This document shows, piece after piece, positions 12,158 through 22,668 of a stretch of DNA of 64,000 bases. Each line of letters begins with the position of its first letter. The first letter of the stretch is position 1. Source of the DNA: Bathynomus jamesi. Its lineage: Eukaryota > Arthropoda > Malacostraca > Isopoda > Cirolanidae. The notes beneath the pieces are model-generated. The model saw only the letters and a program-made list of their open reading frames with translations. It was not told the DNA's origin and searched no databases. Location of the stretch: the NCBI GenBank assembly GCA_023014485.1, contig JAJOZX010012041.1:44046-108045 (forward strand), given 5' to 3'. Both the position numbers and the translations under genes were made by a program.

Positions 12158-13392
12158 CAGAGGTGGGTAAAGTACTTTCATTTGTTACTTAAGTTAAAGT
12201 ACAAGTAATCTTTAAAAAATTTACTCAAGTTAAAGTAAAAGTACACGTTATCAAAAGTACTTAAGTTAAAGTACAAAAATATGGTAAATGTTTTATTATG
12301 TACTTAAGTATTGAAAAGTAAGTAGTACTTTTTCAAAAATGAATTAAAATGCACTACAAATATATGTATAATACAGTAATCTAAAATAATCATCATTATG
12401 GCAAACAGACTTCATTAGGATACAGAATTACGATCATTATAAGTACCGTAGGTATTATTATATTAAGAACTATAATTTATTATCTAATAATTTATTATAG
12501 TAAGTATTAGGGATGTACCGATATCGCTATTTAGCTGATAACCGATACCGATAATTAAAAACAGTATCGGCCGATAACCGATACCGATATCCAGCTAGGG
12601 TTTATTAGTTTGTCATTTTTGTAACATTCATAATTTATTTTGTGTGTTGAAAATTTGGCAACAAAGCAATAATACTTTTCATTAAAGATATCAACACTGC
12701 ATTAGATGTCATAGCTTTGTTTGTTATACAATTGGACTGTGGACCTATGTTGGGCTTAGTAAATGTGTTTTTTGGGGAACTTAGCTCAGAGATATTTGGA
12801 AGCACCATCAACAACAGTTGCAAGCGAATGCATGTTCAGTATTGGAGGAAACAATGCCAGTGCTGCAGCTGCTGCTAGAAACTGGCTCTCCTGAACATAC
12901 AGAGCTGCTGCTATTTTTACACGAGAACTTAATCCTTGTGAAAAAAGAACGAGTTATGTGAAGTGAAAACAATAAAATATTGGAAATTTCATCCACTAAA
13001 TAGTGTTTTATTCATAATTTTGGAAAAAATCGTACTTTTGGAGTATCGGCCGATATTTTTAAAAATTGGCTGATACCGATATTTTTAAAAATCTACCGAC
13101 ATATTGGTACATCCCTAATAAGTATGCATTATACACAAAATTTCTCATTTCCAGAATTTGTTTACCAATTTTGCATGAAATTGTCAAGCATACAACCGTT
13201 TTGTTACTTCGTACTTTTAAATTTTCAGAACATTGTACAGTACCATACTTTAGTTAAAGTACAAACTTTTTCCCAAGATTGTGTACTTAAGTTAGAGTAA
13301 AAGTATTACAAAAAAATGTACTTTCTAGAAAGTACATTGTTGAAAGAGCTACTTAAGTATAGTATCTACTTCATTTCTACCCACCTCATCTG
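12158..13392. mobile_element. hAT element (1,235 bp) inserted in the CR1 fragment
   Basis: Starts CAGAGGTGGGTAAAGTAC and ends CTACCCACCTCATCTG, flanked by a perfect 8-bp duplication GTTTTAAC (12150-12157, 13393-13400). Its subterminal DNA is made of repeated TTAAGTTAAAGTAC-like units in both orientations, typical of transposase-binding arrays. It has no coding capacity of its own and hosts a further element. Confidence 0.88.
12508..13117 (+). mobile_element. Non-autonomous hAT element, copy 2 (610 bp), nested
   Basis: Same family as the element at 10217-10803 but in the opposite orientation. Ends TAGGGATGTACC and GGTACATCCCTA; target duplication GTAAGTAT / ATAAGTAT, 7 of 8 (12500-12507, 13118-13125). 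The + strand keeps the same hAT C-terminal remnant near 12770-12880, now with frame breaks. It lies inside another hAT that lies inside a LINE. Confidence 0.87.
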
Positions 13393-13962
13393 GTTTTAAC
13401 TGAAGAAAATATGAATAACTTAATTTTTAATTCTTTAGATTCTGTAAACACTGGCTTTCTTGATAAGATTCACATAAGGAGGGATGATGTTAAGCGAGTG
13501 ATTAATACAATGAAGTTAAACAAAGCTGCTGTACCTGATAATATTACACTGGGATTCTCAGAGAAGGGGAGGATAGCTTATCTGAGGCACTAACTATTTT
13601 GTTTGCTAGGTTTATTAATTATGCAGTGGTACCTGAAGAATAGAAAAAAAGAAAATGTAGTACCCATTTACAGAAAAGCTTATTAAAAAGGAAGTAAGAA
13701 ATTATATGCCTGTTAATTTAACATTACTGGTAGGAAAGATACTAGAAATAATTATGGTAAATCTCTAGGAGCGCTCCATTTTTCAATATTAAACATACAC
13801 TCATAAAACATATATCATTTGAAAGCTCACATTTTTCTGAGTCTAAAAATGTAGTAATCCAAAAGTATCAATAGCAAATAAAAAGTAACAAGGTAATACT
13901 GAGAATAAGGACCCAACTCGCTCCAATCAAATCCTCCCCGCTGGAATCGAAGAACCACACAT

Positions 13963-16380
13963 TTACTCGAGTTCATACAGTACCCAGGATTGAGCAGTCT
14001 GAGACAGGGTATTAATGTCCCTTTGACAAGTCAATACATCCCTCATCATCCCTGCTAGAGTAGAATGACTGATCTTGAGATATATCTTCAGATCATCCAC
14101 AAAAATCTTAAATTGAAAGGATATATTAGAGGGCACACAATTTACATAAATAAGAAAGAGTATAGGACCCAGAATGGATCCCTGCGGGACTCCACTCAAG
14201 ACATCTCTGAAGCAACTTCTAACTCCAGAAACAGACACACACATTGATCTGTGGATCAAAAAGTTGTGAATCCACTCCAGCAACACTCCCCCAATACCCA
14301 CCTGTCTGAGCTTATCCATTAGTACAGAATAGCAGATAACATCAAATGCCTTTGAGAAGTCAAACAATATAAGATCCACCACATACTGAGACTCCAACCA
14401 TGCAGTTGCATCATTATAAGTCAACAAGAGCTGGTCCTCCACCGACCTCCCAGAACGAAATCCATACTGGTGTTCTGAAAGTAAATTGTTAATTTCAAGG
14501 TAAGCATATAGGTGATTCACTATGATACGCTTCAGAGACTTGCAACAGACCGGTGCCAGGCTGATGGGGCGGTAGTTCAGTGGATCATATCTTGAGCCCT
14601 TCTTGAATATTGGAACCACCACTGCCTCAGTCCAGAGATCTGGCAAGTCGAGGTATCTTGGCTCTTCCTAAAAATTAGGTACAAAGGGTAAGAGAGAGTT
14701 TGAGCACAAGACTTCAACAATTGAGGGTGAAGGCCATCGAGCCCCATGCTTGAATTTCCATCCAAATTAGTCAAAACAGAGTGCACAGTCCGGACTGAAA
14801 ACTCAACATTGACCAGATTACCATTGAAAATTTGATGAGGGGCCGGATTTGGAGAATCATTATTATTATTATAAACACCAATGAAGGCTTCAGCAAAATA
14901 CTCCACCATGGCCAAGGGGTCACCTGTAATTACACCAGAATCCAATCTCAAAGGACCAACACCTGGTTGTCCAACGTTTTTACTCCTAATATATGAGTGT
15001 AGTAGTTTAGGGTCCGTTTTAGATCTAACTAACAAAGCACCCTCAAGTTCCTGCTGAGCTGTCAAAAAGAAATTCCTGTAAGCAAAATTTATATTGTTAA
15101 AGTCTGCCAGAGCTGACACTGCCTCAAGGAACCATCTACCATATAGGACACGAAGTTCCTTGTAGTTTTGCCAGGCCCTACTTCTCTTGCGCACCAGAGC
15201 CAATGGTGGTCTACTCAGTCTGGCATAGGATAGTTCTTTCCAAAATATGGGGATGAATTGATCAATTAGTGGATTCAGAATATCAAGAAATCTGGAGAAC
15301 ATCCCCTGCACGCCAAGGTACCAAAACTCAATCCCAATCAATCACTAAGATGTTGCAAAATTCTAAGGTAATTTCCCCAGTGCCAGGCATATTTGCAGGG
15401 TTGAGAAGTGCCATCTTGGGTTGTAAACTGAAATATATATTCAAACATTACAGGTGAATGGCCACAGTGGAGAAATGGGGGAAGCACAGAAACTGAACCT
15501 ACACAGTTATCTACCATGGTAAGAACAAGATCTAAGGTGTTCCCAGACACAGTGAATGTTGGATCAACAACCCACTGTGTCAACCCCAATATATCAAAAC
15601 AATCATTAAAAAGCATATTATTTGCAGTGCTGCAGCCTCTATCAAGAGAAGACCAGTTTACAGAAGGCAAGTTGAAGTCACCCAAAATTATGACTTCCTT
15701 GCCAATTAAAAAACCCTACAAGAAATTTACCAGTAATAAATTATCCTCTGGAAGGTTAGAAGGTGGGCGATAAACAATGATTACATAGAGTTGAAAATCA
15801 ATCAAATGGATCACATGAACATTTTTGCATGCAATTACAATGGAAATGAACTTAATACTATTTTTAACATAAAAATAAACACCATGTTTCGGCAATCCAC
15901 TACTAGTATCAGTCCTGACAATCTTATAACCAAAAACAGATACAAAAGAGTCTGGAACAGAAGGCAAAAGCCAAGTCTCAGTTATAGCTAATATATGCAA
16001 CCTGTTTGAAAAAAATGAAGTTATTAATCACATTTATTTTGTTGACCACACTATTGACATTAGTGTGGGTAAAAATCATATGAGGAGCAAGGCCCAGGAT
16101 AAGGGCCTGCAACTAGTTTAAAGGGCCATTAGAACCGGTGCCAGTGCCGGGAACGCCCTGGGGAATAGTATTTCGCCTGTTAGTATTATCTCGTCAAGTC
16201 CTAAGGTCCTGTCTCTGTTTATAAGTTAGATCCCTATGCAAATAAATGGACCTCAGGTCAGGCTGGTTCTTCAGATCCTTGGCACATCCCAACAACTCCC
16301 TCCTATCAACCTCACTTAGAACTTTGCATAGGTACATACCATTTTGACCTATGGGCTTAATTTGGTATTTCTTTACTATT
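13963..16380 (-). mobile_element. CR1-like LINE, minus strand, degenerate
   Basis: Read on the minus strand: an ORF1 tail near 16385-16130 (KNQPDLRSIYLHRDL, a shape typical of CR1 ORF1 ends), an endonuclease in two pieces (16000-15716 with ITETW; 15685-15338 with MGDFNLPSVNW), and RT in two overlapping frames (15341-14577 and 14646-13963). RT motifs seen are NYRPISL, the DFSKAFD catalytic block, SGVPQGSILGP, and FVDD in place of YADD. Frameshifts and a missing 3' end show an old, inactive copy. Its 5' side is cut by the fold-back element at 16381. Confidence 0.85.
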
Positions 16381-16900
16381 ACACCAGTCTCCGGTAGAAA
16401 GTTTTAAAAGCTGGTTTTCAATGTTCTGAATTAAAAAATGATACGGTACTCATTTCCGTCGCAAATGATTTGTTAAAGAGTTACTGAAGCTTAAACTCTC
16501 TAACGGGAAAAGGGTAAAAAAATGGGGCTTCCACTAATTTTAATTTGAATCAGTTAGTGATAACATTAGGGGTTAGGTTATGTTAGGTTAGGTTTGCTTA
16601 GGTTGTTTTAGGTTCAGCCAATTTTGAAGGTAAAATTTATGTTTTTCCTATGGTTTTTGATGTGTTTTGTATTAATCTTACTTTCAAAATCTTTGGAAAC
16701 CACTCAGTTTTGTGATTCTCCCCACCCAAAAACTTCCGGTTCCCACTGGGGGGTCCTCCAGGTAAAAAAGGGTAGAAAGTTTTAAAAGCTTTAAGCTTCA
16801 ATAACTCTTTAACAAATCATTTGCGACGGAAATGAGTATCATTTTTTAATTCAGTACATTGAAAAACCAGCTTTTAAAACTTTCTACTGGAGACCGGTGT
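16381..16900. mobile_element. Fold-back element with ~115-bp inverted arms
   Basis: Left arm 16381-16495 and right arm 16787-16900 are near-perfect inverted copies, starting ACACC(A/G)GTCTCC. Each arm carries CATTTCCGTCGCAAATG or its complement. The loop contains a degenerate GGTTA run (about 16566-16613) and a GGGG patch. It interrupts the CR1-like LINE just 5' of its ORF1 tail. I found no clear target duplication. Confidence 0.75.
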
Positions 16901-17477
16901 TTTTAAAAAACTATATAGGGCTATGGGTTGATTGCCTGATACCCTCATCCACTGGAAATTTCCAGCAGACTTCAGTGGAGAGTTAACGACAAAAGCCCCA
17001 TGTTTTTTCGTTAGAGAGTTATGTATGTGTAGGTCTTCAAAGGACCTTAGTATATTTAATTGTTTTTGGGATTTGGACTACCTATATGGTAAAGAAAGAA
17101 ATTGCCTTACCTTATTATTTCATTGGGCCTCGCTTCTGTTTCGATGTAGGGCCATGGTACCATGGAGTTACACAATGAGTTCACTCAATGTAACTAATAT
17201 AGGCAGTCACTATTTAAACACCTGAAGGAATAAGGCCTATCCTTTTTATAGTTATTAAGTTTTATATTATAAGGAATTCACTCAGAACTTTAGAGAAGAC
17301 GAAGCACATCTTCCCTGTTTAAAGCATTCGCTGTACATAAACAGTTCCAAGCCAAGCCGATATAATATAATCTTCGTATTTCTATTATAAATTGCTGATT
17401 TGGCAAAGGTCATTAACTACTACTCTCTTGTAATTTACATGAGTTAGCAATGGAAAATTTTGATCACGCAAAATAAT
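16901..17477. other. No gene recognised
   Basis: The stretch has ordinary AT-rich composition and short frames only. The LINE's missing 5' part may continue just after 16900, but it is not recognisable. Confidence 0.4.
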
Positions 17478-20433
17478 AAATGGGGCATTCCAGGAGAGAT
17501 CACCCAATGGATGTCACCACTCCAACTCGGATTTTGATGAAAATTAACATATGGGGTTCTTCCGGATGCTGATTTCACTGGTCAAAATAAAAAAGTTCTA
17601 TGACCCATAGTTTATGAGATATGGACCCCCACTTTACCACCTAACTTTAATGAGCAATAACTCCCAAACATTTTACCGTACACCTATAAAACTATACATT
17701 TTTAGAATCAGCATGAAGAGATCTATTAAATGATACCACATTCAAATGTGTAGAACAATAATGAAAATTTTCTCCTTTTTTATTTTTGACCCCCCCCCCC
17801 CGCAGTGAAATAAAAAAAAATTTCATTTATTAAACTCCCATTAATTGTTAAAAGATACAAACAATAAAAAACATGGGTATCAAGTTGCAAGATATTTTAA
17901 AAATTGAAAAAATATGTACATTCTGAAATTTTGACATTTTTACGCCTGCAGACTGAAATGGAGAACTACAAATGATATATTCACATGGATGAAAATAAAC
18001 AGCAAAAATACAAATTGCACACACACATTACATTAAGTTGATTCATAATTACACGAGTTTTTCAACTCATTTTCTGGTAAAACATATTGAATACGCGTTG
18101 TTCCTGGCTTTAAAGTTGGTGTGCTTAATAAACCTAAAATTTTATTTCTTGATATGTGGCATGTATCTCTAACTTGTGGAAAGTAATAGTAAACACTATA
18201 TCCTGATGGGTGCAAAAAGCTAACCTCAAAGTCATCAAATTCCTCATTATAGGAATGTACAAATCCCAACCATTTCTAATCATTGTAAGTACAAACTATG
18301 TACTCTCCTATTTTCGGATTAACTTCAACATTATCTTCACCCAGAAAAGCTTTGCTTATAATCCTCACCTCACCAACTTCATCAGAAGATAATTCAAATG
18401 TTTTATGTTATTTGCATTAATAGGTACAAATCTGTGGAATTTTTGTGTTCCTGTTAGCCGCATACTTTTTTTCATATCTGTCACTTAAAAATTTTTCCAT
18501 AGCTTCAATTTCTTCAGAATTTATTAAAAAAAATTTATGCTGTCACTTATATTGTTTGAACAAAATTCAAACATGTCTTCTGGTGTTAATATTTGATTTG
18601 CGAATGTTCTTTGCATACTCGCTCTGGCTACAGATCTTTTCACTGTACCCTGAATCCCATCACAAGTGCTCTTACCATGGCTTGTGGCAAAGAAATGCCA
18701 CTCACATTCCAGCCCAAAATCTTCATGTTTACAAATGTTAACAAAGTTGAAACAATTTTTATATTGTCCTGCACATCCATCAGTAAAATGATGTAATTTT
18801 TTTATATGAAGGTGGGATTTTCTAATAATAATAGGTATGAGTGTATTTAAAAAAGTGTAAACCATTGTAGTGTTATGTTTTGTATTTGGAGATAAAAAAC
18901 AATAACTTGAATGTTTTGTTTCATTACTTTCTGGTTCCTTATAATATAACACAAAGGGATGCATTGTGCATTGGGTATTTTCCAAATGAAAACCTTGGGC
19001 TGCATCCTGTACTACAAATGAGTAGTTTTCTGAAAAGTCACCAAGAACTACAGCTGTATGGCTATTTAAATTATTCTTCAAGTTTTTTAGAAATGCAGTC
19101 TGATTCTTTGGCTATAAAGTGATGACGTGTCAATTTGATAATTTTGTGCTTAATGAATTTATAAAATCATCTACAGATTCTGTTTTTTCAACTATATGTA
19201 TCAATCTGTAGTAACCCATTGTTTATATTTTATTTCCCCACATTCAGGATCGTTACACTTTGAAAGTGAGAAAAATTCTTAATACCTTGTTCTTTTGGAC
19301 AGAGATTACATATTTGCATCATGCAATTCCTGTTGTTGACATCACACACTGCTTTCTCCATAAGAATTGTGTATTCCAACCCTTGACACCCAAAGCTGAG
19401 AATTGTATTTGGCATTCTGGTGGTATGTACACACAACACACACACACACACAGAATGGGTACCAGCAGCTCCAGCTAAAACACAATATCTGGGGTGAAGG
19501 CTGGCAAAACTAGAGAAGCCAATTTGGGGACTATCTGGATTATTTTTATAGAGACTAAAAGCTTCTTTCAGATTCATTAACACCAGTCTTTCTGCACAGA
19601 TTCTTTATACCCACTTTCATTTCTGATACTCAGGCAGTCTTTTGTACCTGGGCACAAACGACTAATTTCATCTGATTCAAAAAATTTCTGAACAGAATCT
19701 TTAGTACCTTTAGTTATTACTTTTCCTTTTGACATGGGTTCAATTTCAGGAATAATTCCAAGTCTTTGTTTTATATTTCTGCTTTCTTACCTAAATATTC
19801 AGTTGTCTGAAATAGATTTATAATTTTTGATATGGTAAATGGAGATAATGTCAATATTTGAGTTTCCTCTCATAGCTGTCAGTAGAATGGAAAGCTTCAA
19901 CCAGTTCATTCATGAGATGAATCATTGACCCGAAACAAATTCATGAACGTATAATAGCTATAAACAAAACATTACATGTGCATATTAAATTTTTGGATTA
20001 TAATACTGATTAAGTGTAACAGAATGAGCATTCTTTGAGATAGAGTCAAATTAAACCAAAAATTATTTTGTGACCAAATGAATTCCAAATAATTTAATGG
20101 GCCCATTGATCTCCAATCTTTAGGGAGTTGTGCTTCTAGTTTCTACTATCAAAGGTGAATACCTACATTTTGTTTTTATGCTTCAGTTTTAGTTTAGGTA
20201 TATTCCTACTTAATAATAGTGTATCATTTTAAATTCATACCTTTGAGTTTCATGATCCAACTTTGTAGCTTTTGATGGGCTTGGGATCTCAATTTCTAAA
20301 CTTGTTTCTAGCTTTCATTTTAAAGAACAACATGCTTTTTCTATTGTTTGAATAGCTTTTGCTTCTTTTCTTGAGGAACCCAAACCATTAGAAATTTTTT
20401 AATTAATAAATATTTGACTCCATTTGATATATA

Positions 20434-21335
20434 CAGGGCGTCCCAAAAAAATGTATACACACTTTAAATAATTATAAAGGCAGTGTTTATTAAAATACAC
20501 TTCATTTTCAAAATGTAATAGAATCTACAGACATTATTTAATTGTTTTGTCAACGCCTGTTTTCAAACTGACGTTCGTTCTGGTCCAGGCACTGCTGATA
20601 ACGCGAAGCAATGGAATCGCAAACATCACGAAACATTTCGTTTGGTATTTGTGTGCATTCTCGTTCAATGGCTGCTCTCAATTCAGCGACTGTTGCAGGT
20701 TTTATAGCGTTTTCTTTGTCTTTTAAGTATCCCCATAAAAAAAAGTCTAGTGGTGTGAGGTCTGGTGAACGAGGAGGGTATTCTACGAAACCCCTTCGTC
20801 CAATCCACATCCACATCGTGCCAAGTACCACTCGCAATACTCCACTCTTCGGTCCGGATCATCTTCATTAATAGCATGGACTAATCTTGGAATGTAACTT
20901 TTCCATTGACAGCGCTTCAAAATGCATTGGACAGACGATTCTGAAATTCCTACCTTACGACTCGCTTGCCGCACAGATTTTCTTGGACTTTGGTGATACG
21001 TTTCCAGTACTCTTTCTTGCTTTGTGGGGCTTGTCGATGTCCGTGGTCTTCCGGAATGCTTCTTGTGGACATTCTGAACAGTTCCATCGGCTTCAAATTA
21101 TCTCTAATTCGAGTGATGGTAAGTCGCGTTGGTGGATCTGTTTGAAACTCCCTCCTAAACTGTCTTTAACTTCAACTGCGTTTTCACACTTCCAGTAGCA
21201 TTTTAGAATGAATTCTTTGTTCAAAGCTTAGTCTGACTGCCATTATTAATTCTAATGGGTTTAACTTGGAAAGAAAGAAACATCAATTGAGCTATCAGCT
21301 GTTAAAGTGTGTATACATTTTTTTGGGACGCCCTG
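20434..21335 (-). mobile_element. Internally deleted mariner transposon (902 bp)
   Basis: Perfect-looking inverted ends CAGGGCGTCCCAAAAAAATG sit in a TA duplication (20432-20433, 21336-21337), within (AT) context. The ends are almost identical, so the insertion is young relative to its Sola-like host. Confidence 0.93.
20550..20974 (-). pseudogene. Mariner transposase remnant
   Basis: The N-terminal part ([15 protein letters not shown], a helix-turn-helix) and the C-terminal part (PPRSPDLTPLDFFLWGYLKD, holding the conserved PRSPDL block) are present. The middle, which should hold the first catalytic Asp, has been lost at the join near 20800-20830. The two halves are in different frames. The product cannot be active. 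Confidence 0.85.
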
Positions 21336-22324
21336 TATATATATGGACAATATAATAATATGTCAGCATATTAATTTCATTAAGTTTTTCAGCAACTGCT
21401 GAAAAAACTGTCTTGAAAGTAAATGCATTATAAATAAATAATATAAATAAAAAAATTATAAATACCTATAAAAAGTACCTATCATTTAATACTTACGCTT
21501 CTTCACTGGAGTCACAGCAAGACTTTCTAGAACTTGAGAAACCTCTTCTTTGGCATTACTTGATATACTTGGATCATAGATTATATTCATCGCTTTCTGA
21601 AATAACATTCTCAGAAGACTGATTGTGATCGACTCTTCACTTTGTGATGATGATAGCAACTCTGGTCTCTGGGTTAATAATTTTCTACAGTTGCTACATA
21701 GTACAGTATTCCTTTGTGGCTTCCATTTACATCGATCATAAAGTGACTGGCTGATGGTTCTTATATCCTTGTGTATCTTTTTCTTGTTTTTGTAAAAGAT
21801 CATCACAGTATCTAACCATTTTTTCATTACTAAAAATACACAATTGCAAATCTCAAAAATAAGATATGATTTGACTCAAAATAATATGAGTTATACATAG
21901 GATGTAAATATATCATTTGTAGTTCTCTTTTAACAATTAATAGAAGTTTAATAAATGAAAATTTTTTTTTGGATTTCACTGTCTAGGGGGGTGGGGGTCA
22001 AAAATGAAAATTAAAAAAAGGGGTAAAGTTTTCATTATTGTTCTACACATTTGAATGTGGTATCATTTAAGAGATCTCTTCATGCTGATTCTAAAAATGT
22101 ATAGTTTTATAGGTCTACAATAAGATGTTTGGGAGTTATTGTCCATTAAATTTAGGTGGTAAAGTGGGGCCCCATCTCAAAAACTATGGGTCATAGAACT
22201 TTTTTATTTGAACCAGTGAAATCAGCACCCAGAAGAACCCCAATGTCAAATTTTCATTAAAATCCTGGTCAAAGTGGTGACAATTTTTTTAATTTTGGGT
22301 GATTTGTCCTGGAATGCCCCAAAT

Positions 22325-22658
22325 GTTTCTCGTGTTTATGTAGGCCCGATGCCTACATACGGGTTCTAGGTATGTATGGCAATCATTTCATTCCCATTAG
22401 GCTATGTTGCCAACCCTGAGGCAATTTTGTATAGATATTTAATTCAATTAATTAATAATTTATATTTAATTATGAAATAAAGGTACCACATACGATACCA
22501 TGTTGTAAGTGTGTATAGTTTTTCCATATAGGGCCTACTGGGGGGGGGGGGGATTTGTATGTTATAGATCAAATTTTTTGACAAACTGTGTAAAAACATG
22601 TAAAATTGATTAAAAAGAATGAAGTAGGAATTTAGGAAGAGAAAGGTTACTCAAGTTT
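22325..22658. other. AT-rich spacer with G-run
   Basis: No gene is seen. There is a perfect small palindrome TGTAGGC-ccgat-GCCTACA near 22338-22356 and a run of about 14 G near 22541. It may be flank of the BEL element, but no LTR could be proved. Confidence 0.35.
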
Positions 22659-22668
22659 AGTTAAAGTT

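Larger units (their letters stand above)
11826..13757 (+). mobile_element. CR1-like LINE fragment, split by a nested hAT
   Basis: Reading + from about 11826 shows the endonuclease-RT linker typical of CR1 ORF2 (MIKDKKRAFTEFKSS, then an NYKELRNKLNSL-like coil, ending FNDYFSSVLT). After the hAT at 12158-13392 the frame resumes with EENMNNL and an RT start around PDNITLGFS, then a YMPVNLT-like stretch to about 13757. Several stops and frame changes show it is dead. Both 5' and 3' ends are missing. Confidence 0.75.
18033..21827 (-). pseudogene. Transposase-like gene of the Sola-like element, fragmented
   Basis: Pieces in minus-strand order: 21827-21486 (N-terminal, with a Cys-x2-Cys pair LCSNCRKLL); 19583-19230 (IGFSSFASLHPRYCVLAGA, then HSVCVC and a Cys-rich loop); 19081-18524 (VVLGDFSENYSFVVQDAAQG, HHFTDGCAGQYKN, EWHFFATSHGKSTCDG); 18269-18033 (a C-terminal FEVSFLHPSG block). 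The invariant acidic residues in GDF, TDG and EWHF/CDG look like a DDE/D-type active site. This protein family is common in arthropod and cnidarian genomes as a multi-copy 'uncharacterized' protein. Stops between the pieces and the mariner insertion make it inactive. Confidence 0.7.
17482..22320 (-). mobile_element. Sola-like DNA transposon (4,839 bp) with long terminal inverted repeats
   Basis: Long inverted ends start GGGGCATTCCAGGA; the arms are 17482-17981 and 21907-22320, the left arm being longer by ~87 bp. A 4-bp duplication AAAT lies just outside both ends (17478-17481, 22321-22324). Long inverted ends plus a 4-bp duplication fit the Sola superfamily, but that assignment is my inference. 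The interior codes on the minus strand for a broken transposase-like protein and hosts a mariner at 20434-21335. Both arms carry a C-rich or G-rich run next to a T/A-rich patch. Confidence 0.75.

Noticed and set aside
17482..22320. Polinton/Maverick element
   Set aside because: Too short, 4-bp not 6-bp duplication, and no polymerase B, integrase or capsid genes.
22325..22658. LTR of the BEL element
   Set aside because: No matching second LTR, primer-binding site or polypurine tract could be shown.
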